Of a stretch of DNA of 64,000 nt, positions 11,175-23,541 are shown in pieces. Positions within the stretch are counted from its first letter, which is position 1; every line of letters begins with the position of its first letter. Below the pieces are notes generated by a model. It did no database searches, had not been told where the DNA came from, and saw only the letters and a list, made by a program, of their open reading frames with translations. The DNA is taken from assembly GCA_949130485.1 (NCBI GenBank), contig OX422190.1, forward strand, positions 4,936,861 to 5,000,860. The letters run 5' to 3'. The stretch comes from Agelas oroides (taxonomy: Eukaryota; Porifera; Demospongiae; Agelasida; Agelasidae). A program made the translations under genes and the position numbers.

Positions 11175-12290
11175 TTAATGCAGAGCAGAGTATGCATTAG
11201 GGTCAGGCAATAGCAACTCAATGCTAATACGAAGCGTGCCCGAAAAACAAATATATAAATAGGAAGAGAAAAAATAAGAGCAATGAACGAATGATAAGCT
11301 AGGAGACAAAAATTGAGAGAGGCTTAAGTCGATTCTTAAACGAAAAAACAGATGGAGCACAAATGACATGTTCAGGTAAATTATTCCAAGTAAGAGTACT
11401 GCTAATGAAAAAGGATGACTGATGAGCTAAAGTCCTTGCAAAGGGAGTGACTAGTGGGAAGGAGTGATGGAGTTGTTGGCTTGGATGAGGATGAAGAGTG
11501 AAGTGAGAGGAAGGTATAACAGAACAACCTCTGAGAATTCTAGCACACACTATGGCCTTTTGTTTCCATCGCCATTCTTGAAGGGGACATAAGTTCAAAG
11601 GATGGGTAGACAGCATGTGAGTATATAGAAGAGGCAGACCAATGCTTCATGACCATCTTGACAGCTAACCTCTGAACAGACTCAAGCTTGTTTATGAGAT
11701 ACTTGGCATGAGGGTCCCAGACTGAACTACAGTAGTCCAAGGTAGGTAAGACAAGGCAGCGGTAGAGAGTGTGTTGGAGTTGGCTCGGTTAAATGTCCAA
11801 TGAACAATACCAAGTTGTTGTCTGGCCTTAGCACAGGTATTGGAGATATGAGTGTTCCACTTGAGGTCACTTGTAATTGTCACTCCAAGGAAACACGTAG
11901 AATCGGTGACTGGTACTAACAGTAGTATTACCAACCTTGACATTAACAGACTTCTTGTGAGAGAAAACTACTACTTTAGACTTGTTAGCATTTAGAAGAA
12001 GACCTGCATCTTTGACCCAGTCAGCAATCTTGTCTACATCAAATTGGAAGACATCAATGTCGTGAGAGGAGGAAATGGGTCTATATAGAACAATATCATC
12101 AGCATATAATATCAAAGTGGTATCCTGAGACAGAGGGATCGTAGTGAGAGGGTCTAGATAGACAGAAAACAATAAGGGGCCCAGAATAGAACCCTGGGGG
12201 ACACCAGAGGTAACAGGGTGTACTTCCAGTGTATGGCCACCAACAACAACTCTCTGGCTCGTCGGGATCTCAGATGTAAGGATGATAGAG
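11175..12290 (-). pseudogene. 5'-truncated LINE (reverse transcriptase C-terminal part)
   Basis: Reading the minus strand from about 12290 there is GVPQGSILGPLL (12215-12175), then the catalytic box LYADDIVLY (about 12110), then LLLNANKSKVVVFS, a thumb-like FLGVTITSDLKWNTHI, then SSVWDPHAKYLINKLE and a C-terminal TWNNLPEHV block. This order is that of jockey/CR1/L2-type non-LTR retrotransposons. At least three frameshifts break it, and the endonuclease and ORF1 are absent. It sits between the first and second kinase copies. Confidence 0.85.
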
Positions 12291-13354
12291 GTTTTGGGCT
12301 CCTTTGTGTTCCCTCAAATCTGGAATGGTATGGAGATTTCCATTCATTTGGTTGGAAACTACTGGGTTGATATTGCCAATAACCAATGTCTACGGCCCTG
12401 AACCTGGATTGACCTATCTGAACACTTGGGCTCTTTCAGAGGACTCTCAATTAACGAGAAGAATGAATGATTTTAAGTGCCTCCAAAATGTTTTTTTTTT
12501 GTTGCAATCAAGTGTTGGCATCTCTAATAGAGAAAACAAAATTTCTGTGTGAGTGAACGGGCAACCATTGCACAAACTACACTATTCTCGTCATTGTAAA
12601 CCACATAACAGAAGAAACAGATGTACTACACATATTTTTGTTAGCCCAGGGCAATACGTAGAAATGAAAGTACTTTTTAGGTAAAATTCAATAACAGAGC
12701 AGGGATTTGAGTGGAAATATGTTCAGCATTTTCAGTTCTGTATATTTGTATTAACCTTCACTACTGGAACCGAACACACCATTTGACTAGCCTTGTACCC
12801 GGGCTTAAGCTGTTTTTATATACCATAAAATAGAAGTTCCTATCTGTCTTGTGTTCATGGCATTTCACATTTCACTGACTGTTCTACATCTATCCTGTAG
12901 AGGATGGAGCCAAATTTTGTACGTATCTAGGACAAATACGAAATTCCACAGGATAGGTGCAGAACCTTCGATGAAATGTATACACACAAAACAAATAGGA
13001 AATTCCATTTTTTGCCCTCTGGATCTTCTACCCTTTCACACACGATTGAAGGATTATTCCCATTGTGGCTACATCTATATGGAACTACGGCAGCATTATT
13101 ATATGCTTTAATAATATAATTATATATATATGACCTTCACATTTCTGTGCTTTGTGCATGCCTTGTGGTTCCTTCGTACTCTTTCACACTTGATTGAAGG
13201 AACACTCCCAACCTCTGTATGAGTTAGCTAGCTATTGTGATTTGTGCACCATGGTAGCATCAATGTAGCTAGTATGATCTATTGATCTTTATCTGGTTTG
13301 TGCCTTGTACTTCCTTCCATTGTACATGTCATGTGGTTTATTTCCTCTCTACAG
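12291..13354. other. Gene-free stretch ahead of kinase copy 2
   Basis: No exon was supported. Two short blocks containing CACACGATTGAAGG (near 13040) and CACACTTGATTGAAGG (near 13190) resemble the intron upstream of the third kinase copy near 20330. A TA-rich tract lies at 13105-13130. It ends with CTCTACAG before 13355. Confidence 0.45.
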
Positions 13355-13992
13355 CATCAATTCCTGAAGAAATCACACCTCCCCAGACTGTTGGAGTGAC
13401 CACCCCTTCCCCCCGGACTGTTGAAACAACCTATCCTCCCCAGACTGTTGTATTGGTAACTACTACAACTGGAACAGTCCCAGTCAGCAGCAGCACACAA
13501 CCCACCAATAATCCCCCAAGTGATGGAGCAACTACCACATCAGTCATCATAGTAGTAGCTGTTGTGATCATACTTGTTGTCATTGTAGTTAGAGTTGTCA
13601 TTCTTGTGGCCCTCCTCAGGGCCAAGAAGAGGAAGCAGAGGTTGGTAATCAACAAGCTTCAGAATGTCATGACAGAGAATGAATTGAAATTAAAACAGGA
13701 AGAAACCACTGGGAAGGAGGCCAGTTCAAGACCAGATCAGCCACTGTATGCAGTGATTGTACCTAGCAAGTCAGAAGATGTAGAGTTTTTGAGGCAAAAC
13801 CACAGTCTGAGTGAGTACGAAATGGTACCAGGTGATAGAGAGTATGCCCTTCCTGCAAAGCTCCCCAGAGTTGTTAACCTCTCAAATCCCATGTTCAAGG
13901 AAATGGAGTCCAACCTGATGTATCAGAGTTTGGATCAATGCTGTGAATCTCCCAGTACCACAAATGTACCACAAGGCATAAACTCATGCTGA
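13355..13992 (+). pseudogene. Kinase-less paralogue of the DDR-like receptor exon
   Basis: The exon begins after CTCTACAG in the same phase as 8214 and encodes a Thr/Pro stalk longer than copy 1, a transmembrane helix, RAKKRKQR and juxtamembrane Tyr motifs (PLYAVI, SEYEMV, REYALP, LMYQSL). It then stops at TGA 13990-13992, before the region that in copy 1 leads to the kinase. Similarity to the other copies ends at that point, so the kinase was lost by deletion or replacement. An Arg sits within the membrane helix where copy 1 has Gly. The frame up to the stop is fully open, so a short membrane protein that keeps phosphotyrosine docking motifs cannot be ruled out. Loss of the kinase favours a decayed paralogue. 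Confidence 0.7.
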
Positions 13993-15527
13993 AATCTGCA
14001 GCTGCATGGGCATAAACCTTCCATTGGCACAATGTCTAGTTATGTATCGCCTGATGGTGGACTATATAAATAATGTATTGCCCTTTTGGTATCCATACAG
14101 ATGTTGATGGAGATTGTGTTGAGATGTTGACAGCTACAAGACTAGCCAGCTTGTTGCTGCACAAATATACTATGAACATGTGAAAGACTATACCTTTAGC
14201 TACTAGTTGCATTTTGTCTGTTGGGCAATGCATGTGCACAGTACTTTATAGTACCATCTCATGCAGGCTTAATTTACATGGCATAACAGACGGCTAGTGC
14301 TCTTTCATTGAAGCCAGTTAAATGAAGTAGTTATGATTTTGATCTATATGTAACAGCCACTAGCTATTTCTCACAATGATTGTAGTTCTACTTCCAAACA
14401 GAAGTGGACAACTTAGATTTGAGTTGATACAGCATAGGGAATTGAGTATAGAAATGGCAAAATAGAAGCTGCTTATATAGCTGCACTGTGAGTGTATATA
14501 GCTAGGCAATCTGTGAAGAAGAAGGGGTGCGCATGGTGCAAACAGTAAACCACTAGTAATGCCATACCATGCAGTTAACTGCCTGCTTGGTAGCTATATT
14601 AGATCAAGTCTAGCAATGCAGAGTTGTAAACAGCTACTCCTCTTGTACATGTAACTTTTTGGGGGACTTGTAAACTGTGTACAGTGTTACACATTGCATG
14701 CACATTGACTAATACTGGTGGTGTGCCTCATACAAATCAAGAAGTGAACAAAAAAGTTTGTAACTCTACAGCCTGTCACACACAAAGTGGATGTGGCTAG
14801 CTCACTGACAATGAAGACACTCATCCAGTCAGCAAATAACCCAATCGTAGTGACCTTACACATGCACTGCCTCCTTGAGTCGTCACCCACAAAAGTCTTG
14901 CTATGTTTTACCACACATCTCCTCTCCTACAGTGCTTCAGCCTCTTCAGAAAGCTCTGCATGGCTGGTGTTACAGTAAATTTGCTCGCTCGAAAATACTA
15001 TTGTGGCGGTGGGAAATCACTGATGGAGTTGACAGCGGGATTACTGTACAACGGAACCACTATCTCTCAAAGCTCAAGTCTTCTTGATGCTGAGCGCATT
15101 AGCGTGAAGCTTTGAATGAGGACTCCACTGTTGATTTCGGCTCGCTTCGATAGGGCGTGAGCTGAGCGTGAAGCGTCAACGCCCAGCGTGCAAGGACTAG
15201 CAAGTACACGTACGTACAAGCAAAAGCACGCTGATACGCCCACGCCAAGCGGGGTTAGTTCCAGACCACACTCGGCGAAAAAGTAGTCTGGGCACGAGAC
15301 TAGAGTCTGCGGTGAGCCCAGATCTGAAGATAGCGAGGTGGAGACTGAACAAGTAAAACAGTGCCATGGATGTTTCTGCTAGTCCCAGGGTGAGTTGCTT
15401 TGCAGTACATGCTATTACAGTCATAGGGGATCCAGTGAAAAAAATCAAAGATCGACTCTTGAAAGTCAAGAACCAAGTGACGTCCAGTTATAGTTTCTAC
15501 GGCACGGCGAACAGGAAGTAGTCTTGC
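13993..15527. other. Gene-free stretch
   Basis: No exon or repeat family was clearly recognised. The sequence becomes GC-richer after 15100 with scattered TCTGG/CCAGA motifs like those of the hairpin at 15528. Confidence 0.35.
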
Positions 15528-15564
15528 GTACCCAGACTCTCGCCGGAAAGGGAGAGTCTGGTAC
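15528..15564. repeat. Short perfect-arm hairpin
   Basis: GTACCCAGACTCTC at 15528-15541 pairs with GAGAGTCTGGTAC at 15552-15564 around a short loop. It resembles a minimal foldback element. Confidence 0.55.
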
Positions 15565-15989
15565 ATTGCCCATATAAGACTTGTTCTGACACCCACCGCA
15601 ACTGGAGTGAGCGGTAAGTAAGTGCGTACGACGCAGTTTACGTTGCCTTATGATAATTGCAGCGTGTCTAGTAAGAGCGGAGTATCGCTTATCGCTATAA
15701 TGGAGCGACATTATGTTGTAATCGCTGTGACCGCGAAGGCACTTATCGCCCACCTTATGTGCAAACTGATCTGCTACTGCTGCTGCGGTACTGATTCAGT
15801 TCCGAGAATACGTCCGCAACAGAACATTGGGCAGTGGTATCGGGTCAGAAATGTTTTGGCTGTGAATTTTCAACGCACATTCTTCGCGCGCGTTCAATGT
15901 AACCTTCACCTCAGTCCACGCAGACCTAAAATCAGCGTATCTTGAGAAATGCACGGCTGTTCTGTGCAACTAATCACCAAACTGTATAC

Positions 15990-16345
15990 AAGGATCATGT
16001 TTGCAAGTAACTCTACGAGGCAGCTACAGCCATGAGGTTGAAAATAAACCAATATACAAGTGTGCATGTGTGTGTGTGTTGGTCTCGCAAGCCACACCCT
16101 TCCCAGAAGGATCTGGTCATGCTGCAACCGTCAAGTTATCACCACGGCAGAAACTTGCTGTGACCAATGAGATCCACGCTAGATTGCATTTGTTGTCATA
16201 GAGTAGCAATTACGTCACAACAGAGAAATGTTGTAACAAGTTATAAACAATCAAGTACATTTCAGCGTAAGCATATTTGCAAGTAATTCTACGAGGGAGT
16301 TACAGCTGTGAGGTTGATCAATAAATGTGTTTGTGTGTGTGTTTA
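15990..16345 (+). repeat. Two direct copies of an 80-90-bp repeat
   Basis: Blocks at about 15998-16080 and 16271-16345 share TTGCAAGTAA, then TCTACGAGG, TACAGC and TGAGGTTGA, and both end in a TGTG-rich run. They look like two copies of a small interspersed repeat in the same orientation. Confidence 0.55.
16083..16190 (+). mobile_element. End of a TCTCGCAAGCC-type MITE
   Basis: The segment starts TCTCGCAAGCCACACCC and continues with GGTCATGCTGCAACC and TGCTGTGACCAATGAGATC. It is related to both arms of the element at 50745-51236. Only one arm is present here. Confidence 0.55.
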
Positions 16346-16974
16346 CCCTGCATGCTAGAAGGAACTAAAGAGAAATTTTGCAATTGGAATTTCCAAGTTA
16401 TAAAACATGGCAAAAGATTAAGCAAAAAAATCTCAGATCAAGTGTAGCATTCACTGCTCTATAAACGCAACCCATAAAAAAACTAACCTTGTTTGAACTG
16501 AAAAGATCAGGCAACCGATAGAGTAACCACTGTTACAATGAATCACATTCAACACTTGGTAGTATGACAGTCAGCCTTACTAGTTAGCTAAAGTACATTC
16601 TCTGGCAAACATTTGTTCCCCAGTGTGTCCACACACAATTCTTCTTGTATTGTTGTTTTAAATTAGTAGGGAAAACTTACTTCAGGGCTCATGCACCTGC
16701 TTTTGAGCTTTCCTCTCCCCATTGACCACTACTATTCAATAACTGCAAGTGATGTATATACTTGAATGTCACAACAATGGGAACATGTCTGGCTACATGC
16801 AAGCAAGAATGTACTTTTCAACTGAAGCTCTCACTTAGCTGCAGTGAGGCAGATGATAACATTTTAGCAATTGTATGCTACATAATTGGCATGCACTCTA
16901 ATTTGGATGGTATGGGACACAGTAGAGAGCCAGAGAAAGACAAAAGTAGACAGTATCATTTGGACTGAAGTGTA
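16346..16974. other. Gene-free stretch
   Basis: No coding region or named repeat was recognised. Confidence 0.35.
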
Positions 16975-17116
16975 CTGGTAAGTGCAAAACTGGACACACC
17001 TCAAAACGATGCAAATGCACAAAAGCATGAGTATGTGGACCAGGATGTCAATGCCACAACTGCATGCCACCAAAGCACACCAACCTACCAGGAGAACAAG
17101 AACTTAGATGAGAATT
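16975..17116 (+). pseudogene. Cys-rich (CXC-like) remnant
   Basis: A frame here reads KCTGKCKTG, then KRCKCTKA, then a TGA, then VCGPGCQCHNC. The spacing of Cys pairs resembles CXC/TSO1-like zinc-binding repeats that also occur at the ends of transposon-encoded proteins. In-frame stops and the lack of flanking coding sequence mark it as a relic. It could also be chance. Confidence 0.35.
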
Positions 17117-17825
17117 TCATCATGTGGTACATGTAGTTGACAGTCAACAAGACAGCTGGGAGTCCGATGATGTGGACGAGACTGACAGCAGTCTGTAGAT
17201 AGATGATAAAGAAGTAATTGTTTTACTGTCCTCCATAGAGGAGTTGAATCACCTTTTTTACTGTGTTGTACATTGTCTCAAACCATAGATAATATATGCA
17301 CGGACCAGAATAGGGACAGGCAACGCATGTATATAACACGCAGGGACGTCATTTACGTTCATATTAAAGTCACGCGAGCATTTGTCTATACAGATGAAGT
17401 GTTTACTGCGGTTAACTCAAAAGGCCACACTAAATGGTATTTAGTTGAAGCTACAGTTAACTAAAACAACACTGCTAGACAGTATCGAAGCTTCTTCATT
17501 CTGAAGTATCAATGCTTGGGCTCTGATAGGTGAGTTAAACCCCGCATATCCACTTCTGTGCTAGCTTCAGCACCATTTCTGCTGGTCATAGTAACCAGTT
17601 TGAGCTTTGCCAAGGTGAGTTACCAAGTGGTTGCCATGGTCTCCAGTGGTGCAAAGATATGGCCATTATCTACTTGAGAAGCAGTAGCACTCAAAACCAC
17701 TAATTAACTGTGTAGGATTCATAACCAGCTGGCTCACTGTTAGCACTTGACTAGAATTGCACCTGTTCAAAGACTGCAGTACTAGATTTCTGTTCGAAGG
17801 GAATTGAGCATCTGCTATGTTTCCC
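17117..17825. other. Gene-free stretch
   Basis: Nothing recognised on either strand. Confidence 0.35.
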
Positions 17826-17897
17826 TAGCCTCGTACCCAGGCCACGTGGGAGGAGAGAAACGTTTCTCTCCTCCCACACGGCCTGAGTACGAGGCTA
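17826..17897. mobile_element. 72-bp foldback MITE (TAGCCTCGTACCCAGGCC ends)
   Basis: Nearly the whole segment is an inverted repeat: TAGCCTCGTACCCAGGCC at the left and the matching GGCCTGAGTACGAGGCTA at the right, with arms continuing to a centre of a few bases. It shares its ends with 19438-19523 and 19588-19726. Confidence 0.8.
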
Positions 17898-19437
17898 AAA
17901 ATTTCCCTTACTGCATGATCAGCCCATATGGGAACTGCACACTCTATGGAGGTGTTACAAGTGAGTTCAGCAAGGTCAACTGCCACCAGATCGGTTTCAT
18001 AAAGTCATGATAAGGTCAACTTAGGCCATAATAATAAAATCCATTGTTTCACAGGCAATGTTTTTTTACCCAAACAATGCGTGCTCAGCTAGTATCAATT
18101 AGTTACTTTTGTACCATCAATTCATGCTTGTTCGAAGAAGGCTGCATCTGCTTTTGCTTATGCTTACAAACTGTTGGCTTAGTCTCACAAGCCAGACTCT
18201 TTCGGTTTCCCAGCATCGATCGCTTCCAGTACTCGTATCTGATATGCGATCGGCACTGCCATGGAAATGGACCTGTCTTTCAGAAAAATAAAAAAGGTCA
18301 AAGAAACTGAAGGTACTTTCAGCCAGATTTGTGCCATTAACCACAACAAATGATCAGCTCACGTTCAGTAGAGTCAGGACTCTCACCCAGTAAATGCCCA
18401 CCCAGACTGTATCCTGCATATAGTTACAGAGAGGAAACCACTACAAGGTGAGAAAATGGTTTTCTAGGCCTTTTTACAAAAATAAGAAGAGAAAACATGA
18501 TACTGACCAAGAGCTACAGCTAGCCACAGCAGCCACAATGTACACAGCACCCCATGTCTAAAACCTAGTGCAGAACTTATCTGCACATTGGACTGCACCT
18601 ACTGAATCCCACACACAAACTTGATAATGGGTTTTTCAGTCATAAAGGGTTGAATTAAAACTAGTTAACTACTGACTTTTATTCTCTGCAAGTCAATTAT
18701 AGCCTTTGGCAGATTAAGACTTCTCCTGAAAGCAAAACTTGAATCAAAGTTATTTTTTGCCATTTTGTATACGTATTTATACTACTAGCCACAACCACAT
18801 TCATCAGTCCCTTACTCTTGTTCTGAAGCAACCACTGATGTGATCGAATCATCAGAGCATGCAAACATTAGTTGGGTACAAAATTTTGTATATTGCTGTT
18901 CCAGAAGGTTATGAACCAGTGTTTGTTTAGTATTCTTCTGTTTCACACAACGTAACTGATATAGGAGCTGAAATGACACTTTTAAATTTTCAGAGGTTGC
19001 AGTAGTATGCAAGGACAAATGTAGCACGATATAGTGCATTGATACCCTTGTAGTATTGTAATTTCAAAGGATGTGTGCTCAAAGCTTATACTTGGCAAGT
19101 TCTACTCTACATGAGAATGGTTCTCAGCCCTTTGTGACATAGTGTTGCTACCCATGCCTGATAGTCAAGAGATCTGCATATCATTTCAGTCAAACTCTTG
19201 AGCTTCTCTTTGGGCAACTTGTGGCAGTATCTAATGGATAAGCAACCAATTCAGCAGTTTGTGGCTACTTTTACTCATGCTTTCACCCACATGCTAACTA
19301 AAACTCACCAGATGTGCTATTTATAGTACACACGGAAGATTCTGCTTTCACATTGGCAAGTATAGGAAGTTACACACTCTTCCTCCTTCTTCTGCAATAA
19401 AAGTAATGTCATCATGTGCTTTTGTCTTACAGAGCAA
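17898..19437. other. Gene-free stretch
   Basis: No supported gene. Short frames on both strands lack family motifs. Confidence 0.35.
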
Positions 19438-19523
19438 TAGCCTTGTTCCCAGGCCACTCCCAGATTTTATCAGTTGTCCACAGCTGCGAGATAAACTCTG
19501 GGAGTTGCCTGGGAATGGGGCTA
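19438..19523. mobile_element. 86-bp foldback MITE with 8-bp target duplication
   Basis: The ends TAGCCTTGTTCCCAGGC and GCCTGGGAATGGGGCTA are inverted, and inner arms pair around ACTCCCAGA and TCTGGGAGT. ACAGAGCA occurs at 19429-19436 and 19524-19531, an 8-bp direct repeat of the size made by hAT-type transposases. Confidence 0.8.
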
Positions 19524-19587
19524 ACAGAGCAGTGCAATACAACAACACTATGAAGTTTATATATGTGTAGTGCTAGAAGGGGTTAGT

Positions 19588-19726
19588 TAGCTTTGTTCCC
19601 AGGCCTCCCCCGTTTTTACCTTCCGTTTGCATTCACATTAATACACGGGAGCTGGTCTTCCACTCCCGTGTATTATTGTGAACGCAAACGGAAGGTAAAA
19701 ATGGGGGAGGCCTGGGAATGAGGCTA
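19588..19726. mobile_element. 139-bp foldback MITE
   Basis: Arms of about 60 bp pair almost perfectly: TTCCCAGGCCTCCCC and GGGGGAGGCCTGGGAA outside, ACCTTCCGTTTGC and GCAAACGGAAGGT next, AATACACGGGAG and CTCCCGTGTATT near the centre. The outer 17 bp match the other two foldback elements while the interior is unrelated to them. Confidence 0.8.
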
Positions 19727-20517
19727 AGAAGGGTTATGCATACTAACCAAATTTTTATTCAATACCAGATGCTTCATTGTCATACATGTCTGAGCAAGGA
19801 GTACTTTGATGATTTGACAGCTTGTCTCATGCAAAGTATTTATGTGCGTAAGGCAGTTTGGAGAAGCAGAAGGTGCTACACATGTAACACAGTGATTTGA
19901 AATGCAAGCTGAAACCATGAGGCTTAAAAAATCTGCAGCCTGACTTATATCATGCTTGAGAAAAGTTCTACTACCCTCTGGGTGTGAGCAGACTGGTTTG
20001 TCTATGCAACTGCCCTTACACAGTGGTGATCAGCCATCAATACCACACTTAGGCAGCCAGTAACTTTGCTTCTACATTCACTCTTTCAAGTTTGGGATAA
20101 ACTCATTCACAAGCTTCCTCCTTTCTCAGCAAGGCCTGGTCCTTTCCAAATTACAGCCAATCAACTTATAACTCATAGCAATTACAGTGCTGCAAATTAC
20201 TTCCAACCGCCTTTTTTTGCAGATTGTTTATCTCAACACTACATTACTAAATTTAAGGAAGTAGACCAATTTAAGGGGTGAAGAGTACTTCAGCTTCTCT
20301 ACATTGTGCCGTGGCTCCAGTAATCTTTCACACACAATTGAAGGAAAGTTCCTAAACCAAGTGAGCCTGGGCATCAGCTATCTTAGCTAATGCGGTCACA
20401 TCTTGTTTTTGTATCGTGGTATCAGAAGATGTGTTTATCACTTTGACATATTTTTGTGATGTGTACCTCATGTTTCCACCAATTTGAAAAGTCATGTTGT
20501 GTGTTTCCTCTCCACAG
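19727..20517. other. Non-coding, intron-like before kinase copy 3
   Basis: No exon was supported. From about 20320 the sequence aligns with the region upstream of kinase copy 1, ending in CTCTCCACAG at 20517. Confidence 0.45.
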
Positions 20518-22080
20518 CATCGATCCCTAAAGAAACCACCCTTCCCCAGACTATAGGAACAGTCACAGCTGTTTTGATCACACTTGCACTTATTGTATTT
20601 GGAGTTTTCATTCTTGTGGTCCTCTTCAGGGCCAAGAAGAGGAAGCAACTGTTGGAAGTCAACAAGCTTCAGAATGTTGAAATGGAAAATGAAATGAAAT
20701 TGAAACAGGAAATGATAAAGATTTCTGACCACCTTATGCAGAGATACAAACAGAGGCACCACCACACAGAGCCAGTAATTGTGAAGAACTTATGGAGAAT
20801 TCGAATCAATCACGAAACAGCATTTTCACTGGCGGGTATAGTGAAATTGAACTGGTACAAGATGATAGTCAGCATGTCCTCCCTGCAAAGCCCCACAGAC
20901 AGGTTAAATCCACAGATCCCATGTCTGAAGAAATGGAGCCCAACCCTAGGTATCAGAGTATGGATCAGGAGTGTGATATTATCACCAATGAACCACAAGA
21001 AGCTGGCATTTACACAATACCAAAGACCACCAGCTCACATACAGTTGAGACTGAGAGTGGAGTCTATGAGACAGTATATAGTGAGCCAATCCAGCCTTCA
21101 CTATTCATGGATGCAGTTGACAGTCTCAGTCACTGTGAGGATTTGCAGCCTTATGCTCCCATTTACACCATCCCAACAGCCCTGCCTAAGAGTGAAAACG
21201 TGGCATTAAAAGTCTGTGGTAGCAACATTCGAGAGATTCGTGAGCTTGGAATGGGGCATTTTGGCAAGGTTATTCTTGCTGAGACAGTTGGTCTGAGTGC
21301 CAAAGATCTGAGGTTGAGTGAATCAGATGATGACAAGAGCAAGCCAACACTAGTTGCTGTGAAGAAACTCAAATCAGATGCTCCAAATGCCACAAAAGAA
21401 GCTTTTGAGAAAGAGGTCAATTTCATGTCAAGATTGACTGACAGAAATTATACTTGGAGTCTGCTACGAGGACGCCCCTTTCATTATGATGGAGTACATG
21501 GAGAAAGGAGACCTCAACCAGTACCTTCAAAAATTCAAACTACTAAGCACATCTGATTCAGAACCACAAGGTCAGATTACAACCGGCTCCTTGGTTCATA
21601 TGACCACACAGATTGCTAGCACTATGAAGTACCTTGCATCACACAACTTTGTCCACAGAGACCTGGCAACACGAAACTGCCTCATGGGTCCAAACTACCT
21701 GGTGAAGATATCAAATTTAGGCATGAGTAGGAATCTGTATGAGTCTCACTACTACCGCATTAGAGGACATGCTTCCCTTCCAGTTCATTGGATGTCGATT
21801 GAATGCTTTTACGGTAAATTCTCCCAGAAGTCTGATGTGTGGGCATTTGGTGTTACCATATGGGAAATCTTCACCCTTGCAAAAGAAACAGCCATACAGT
21901 GACATGCAGGTCATTGAGGATGCCATCAAGGGCAAGAATCGCAAGTTGTTAGCAAAACCAAAAATGTGCCCTCTCGAAGTGTATGAAACCATGCTAAAAT
22001 GCTGGGCACATAACCCCAAGCAGCGAGCAACATTTGACAAACTCTTTCAATTGCACACCTCCATTCACAGTGATCAATAA
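20518..22080 (+). pseudogene. DDR-like receptor tyrosine kinase pseudogene
   Basis: This third copy covers membrane helix to kinase end and is clearly homologous to 8214-9928. The stalk is shorter. Three frame breaks are visible by comparison with copy 1: a 4-bp loss near 20727, an 8-bp loss near 21449 (just after SRLTDRN), and a one-base gain near 21890 followed by a 9-bp loss. The glycine loop GMGHFGKV, VAVKKL and HRDLATRN remain, but the metal-binding DFG is changed to NLG (21714-21722) and PVRWM to PVHWM. Either change alone would be expected to impair the enzyme. The final block ends at TAA 22078-22080. Confidence 0.9.
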
Positions 22081-22599
22081 TGTCTAGTAGTTTTGCATCA
22101 TGCCCTAATAGTTTTGTATTTCTATTAATTGATGTAGTTGTATTTTTCTAGAGTTTACCCTCCTCAGATAGTATGTGTTGATGTAGATATAATTCTGGAT
22201 TTCTTTTTTAGTAATTGTGTAATAGGTGAACCAAGGTTAGCCAAGTTGAACTAGAACTTTGATTTCTTAGGAACAGTGCCTAGAACAAAGGACTTTCTGC
22301 ATGCTTTCATTTGTTGCATCTGTTCTGTTGTGGAATGTGCTGTATAGTACCATCTCTTTACATGACAGTGTGTGCTCATCCTTGTGTGAGGCAACCATTA
22401 CACATGAAGATTACTGTACCATAATAGCGTGCAGTTCTACAAAATTTCAAGGCAAGCACAGCACAAAGTGGGCAAATAAAACTAGACAAGTATTGGTCAG
22501 GTGAACATTACAGGGAGCATGAACATCATATACTGTTTCTTCTGAGTTCAAAGGCTACTGTGACAAACTTACCGTACAAATAAACCAGTTTGTTATCAT
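22081..22599. other. 3' flank of kinase copy 3
   Basis: No gene. The part near 22290-22350 resembles the flank of copy 1 near 9990-10050. Confidence 0.4.
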
Positions 22600-23521
22600 T
22601 ACACGAGGAAATAAACTTTCCATTTGTCCAAGTCACTCAAATGCATAAAGGATGGTTCAGTAGACAGCAGTGGGTTATGAGCTCTTGTAACTCTTGTAAG
22701 ATGTGTAGAGTTTACACTTGAAAAGAAAATGAATTTCATCCTCAATTGAGTCGTCATCACAAAACCAGCAAGATCGTTTGTCCGGAGGAAGAGCCGCCGG
22801 TAAGTTGTATCTGCACGTTTCAATTCTCAACGAATGAGAACTTGCTCTTAGTTTTGCAACTGCTCAAGTGTGGTGGAAGATCAAGATACATTTCCATCCT
22901 GAAGAGTTGCTTAACTTGTAGTTCACTCTCCCAATTCTGTTTATATTGGTCAGTGAGACGCTGTTATAGCTCTGCAATGAATCAGGTATGATCTACATTT
23001 GATGGTTGGAACCAGACATATGAGAAACCGGTATCATCTAAAATCTGTTTAAAAGAAATTGACCCAGTGAGTTGTTTATTGTCAAGATATATGTGTCCTT
23101 GACAAGGGCAGGTACATCCCAATCACTGGCAATTCTCAGCCAGTACTTTACTAGTGACAACTTCCTCTTTATTAGGGTTTTGGGAAGGACAGGTAAGAGC
23201 CTGCTTTCAATAAAGCTTTACTAGCTTGGTTGGCAAGGGTTGAAATTGTAGATCTGAGGGAACCACTTTCTGTGAGTATAATACCAAGGTATCTATACTC
23301 TCTCGCCAACTCCAGTGCCACCCCGTTCATTGTGAACTTGTTTACTTGCTTCATCTTATTGAATATAATGTCTTTGGTGGTTTTGTCAATATTTAGTTGC
23401 AGGTTCCAAGCTTTACAAAACTCGGTCAGTCTGTCAAGTGCGTTTTGGAGACCAGTGTGGGAGTCTGCCAATAAGACTATATCGTCTGTGAATAATAAGA
23501 GATGTGCTTTCAAAGTTTCAA
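22600..23521 (-). pseudogene. Older LINE, downstream half (interrupted)
   Basis: On the minus strand from 23521 a reverse transcriptase can be read past its catalytic box (LLFTDDIVLLADS), then LQLNIDKTTKDIIFN and a thumb-like EYRYLGIILTESG. Further on, near 22790-22720, a frame gives SCWFCDDDSIEDEIHFLFKC, the Cys/His tail common in LINE proteins of lower animals. Frames are broken in several places. The upstream half of the domain lies beyond the inserted LINE at 27640-27790. Confidence 0.8.
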
Positions 23522-23541
23522 CGTGTGAAGTCGAATACAAG

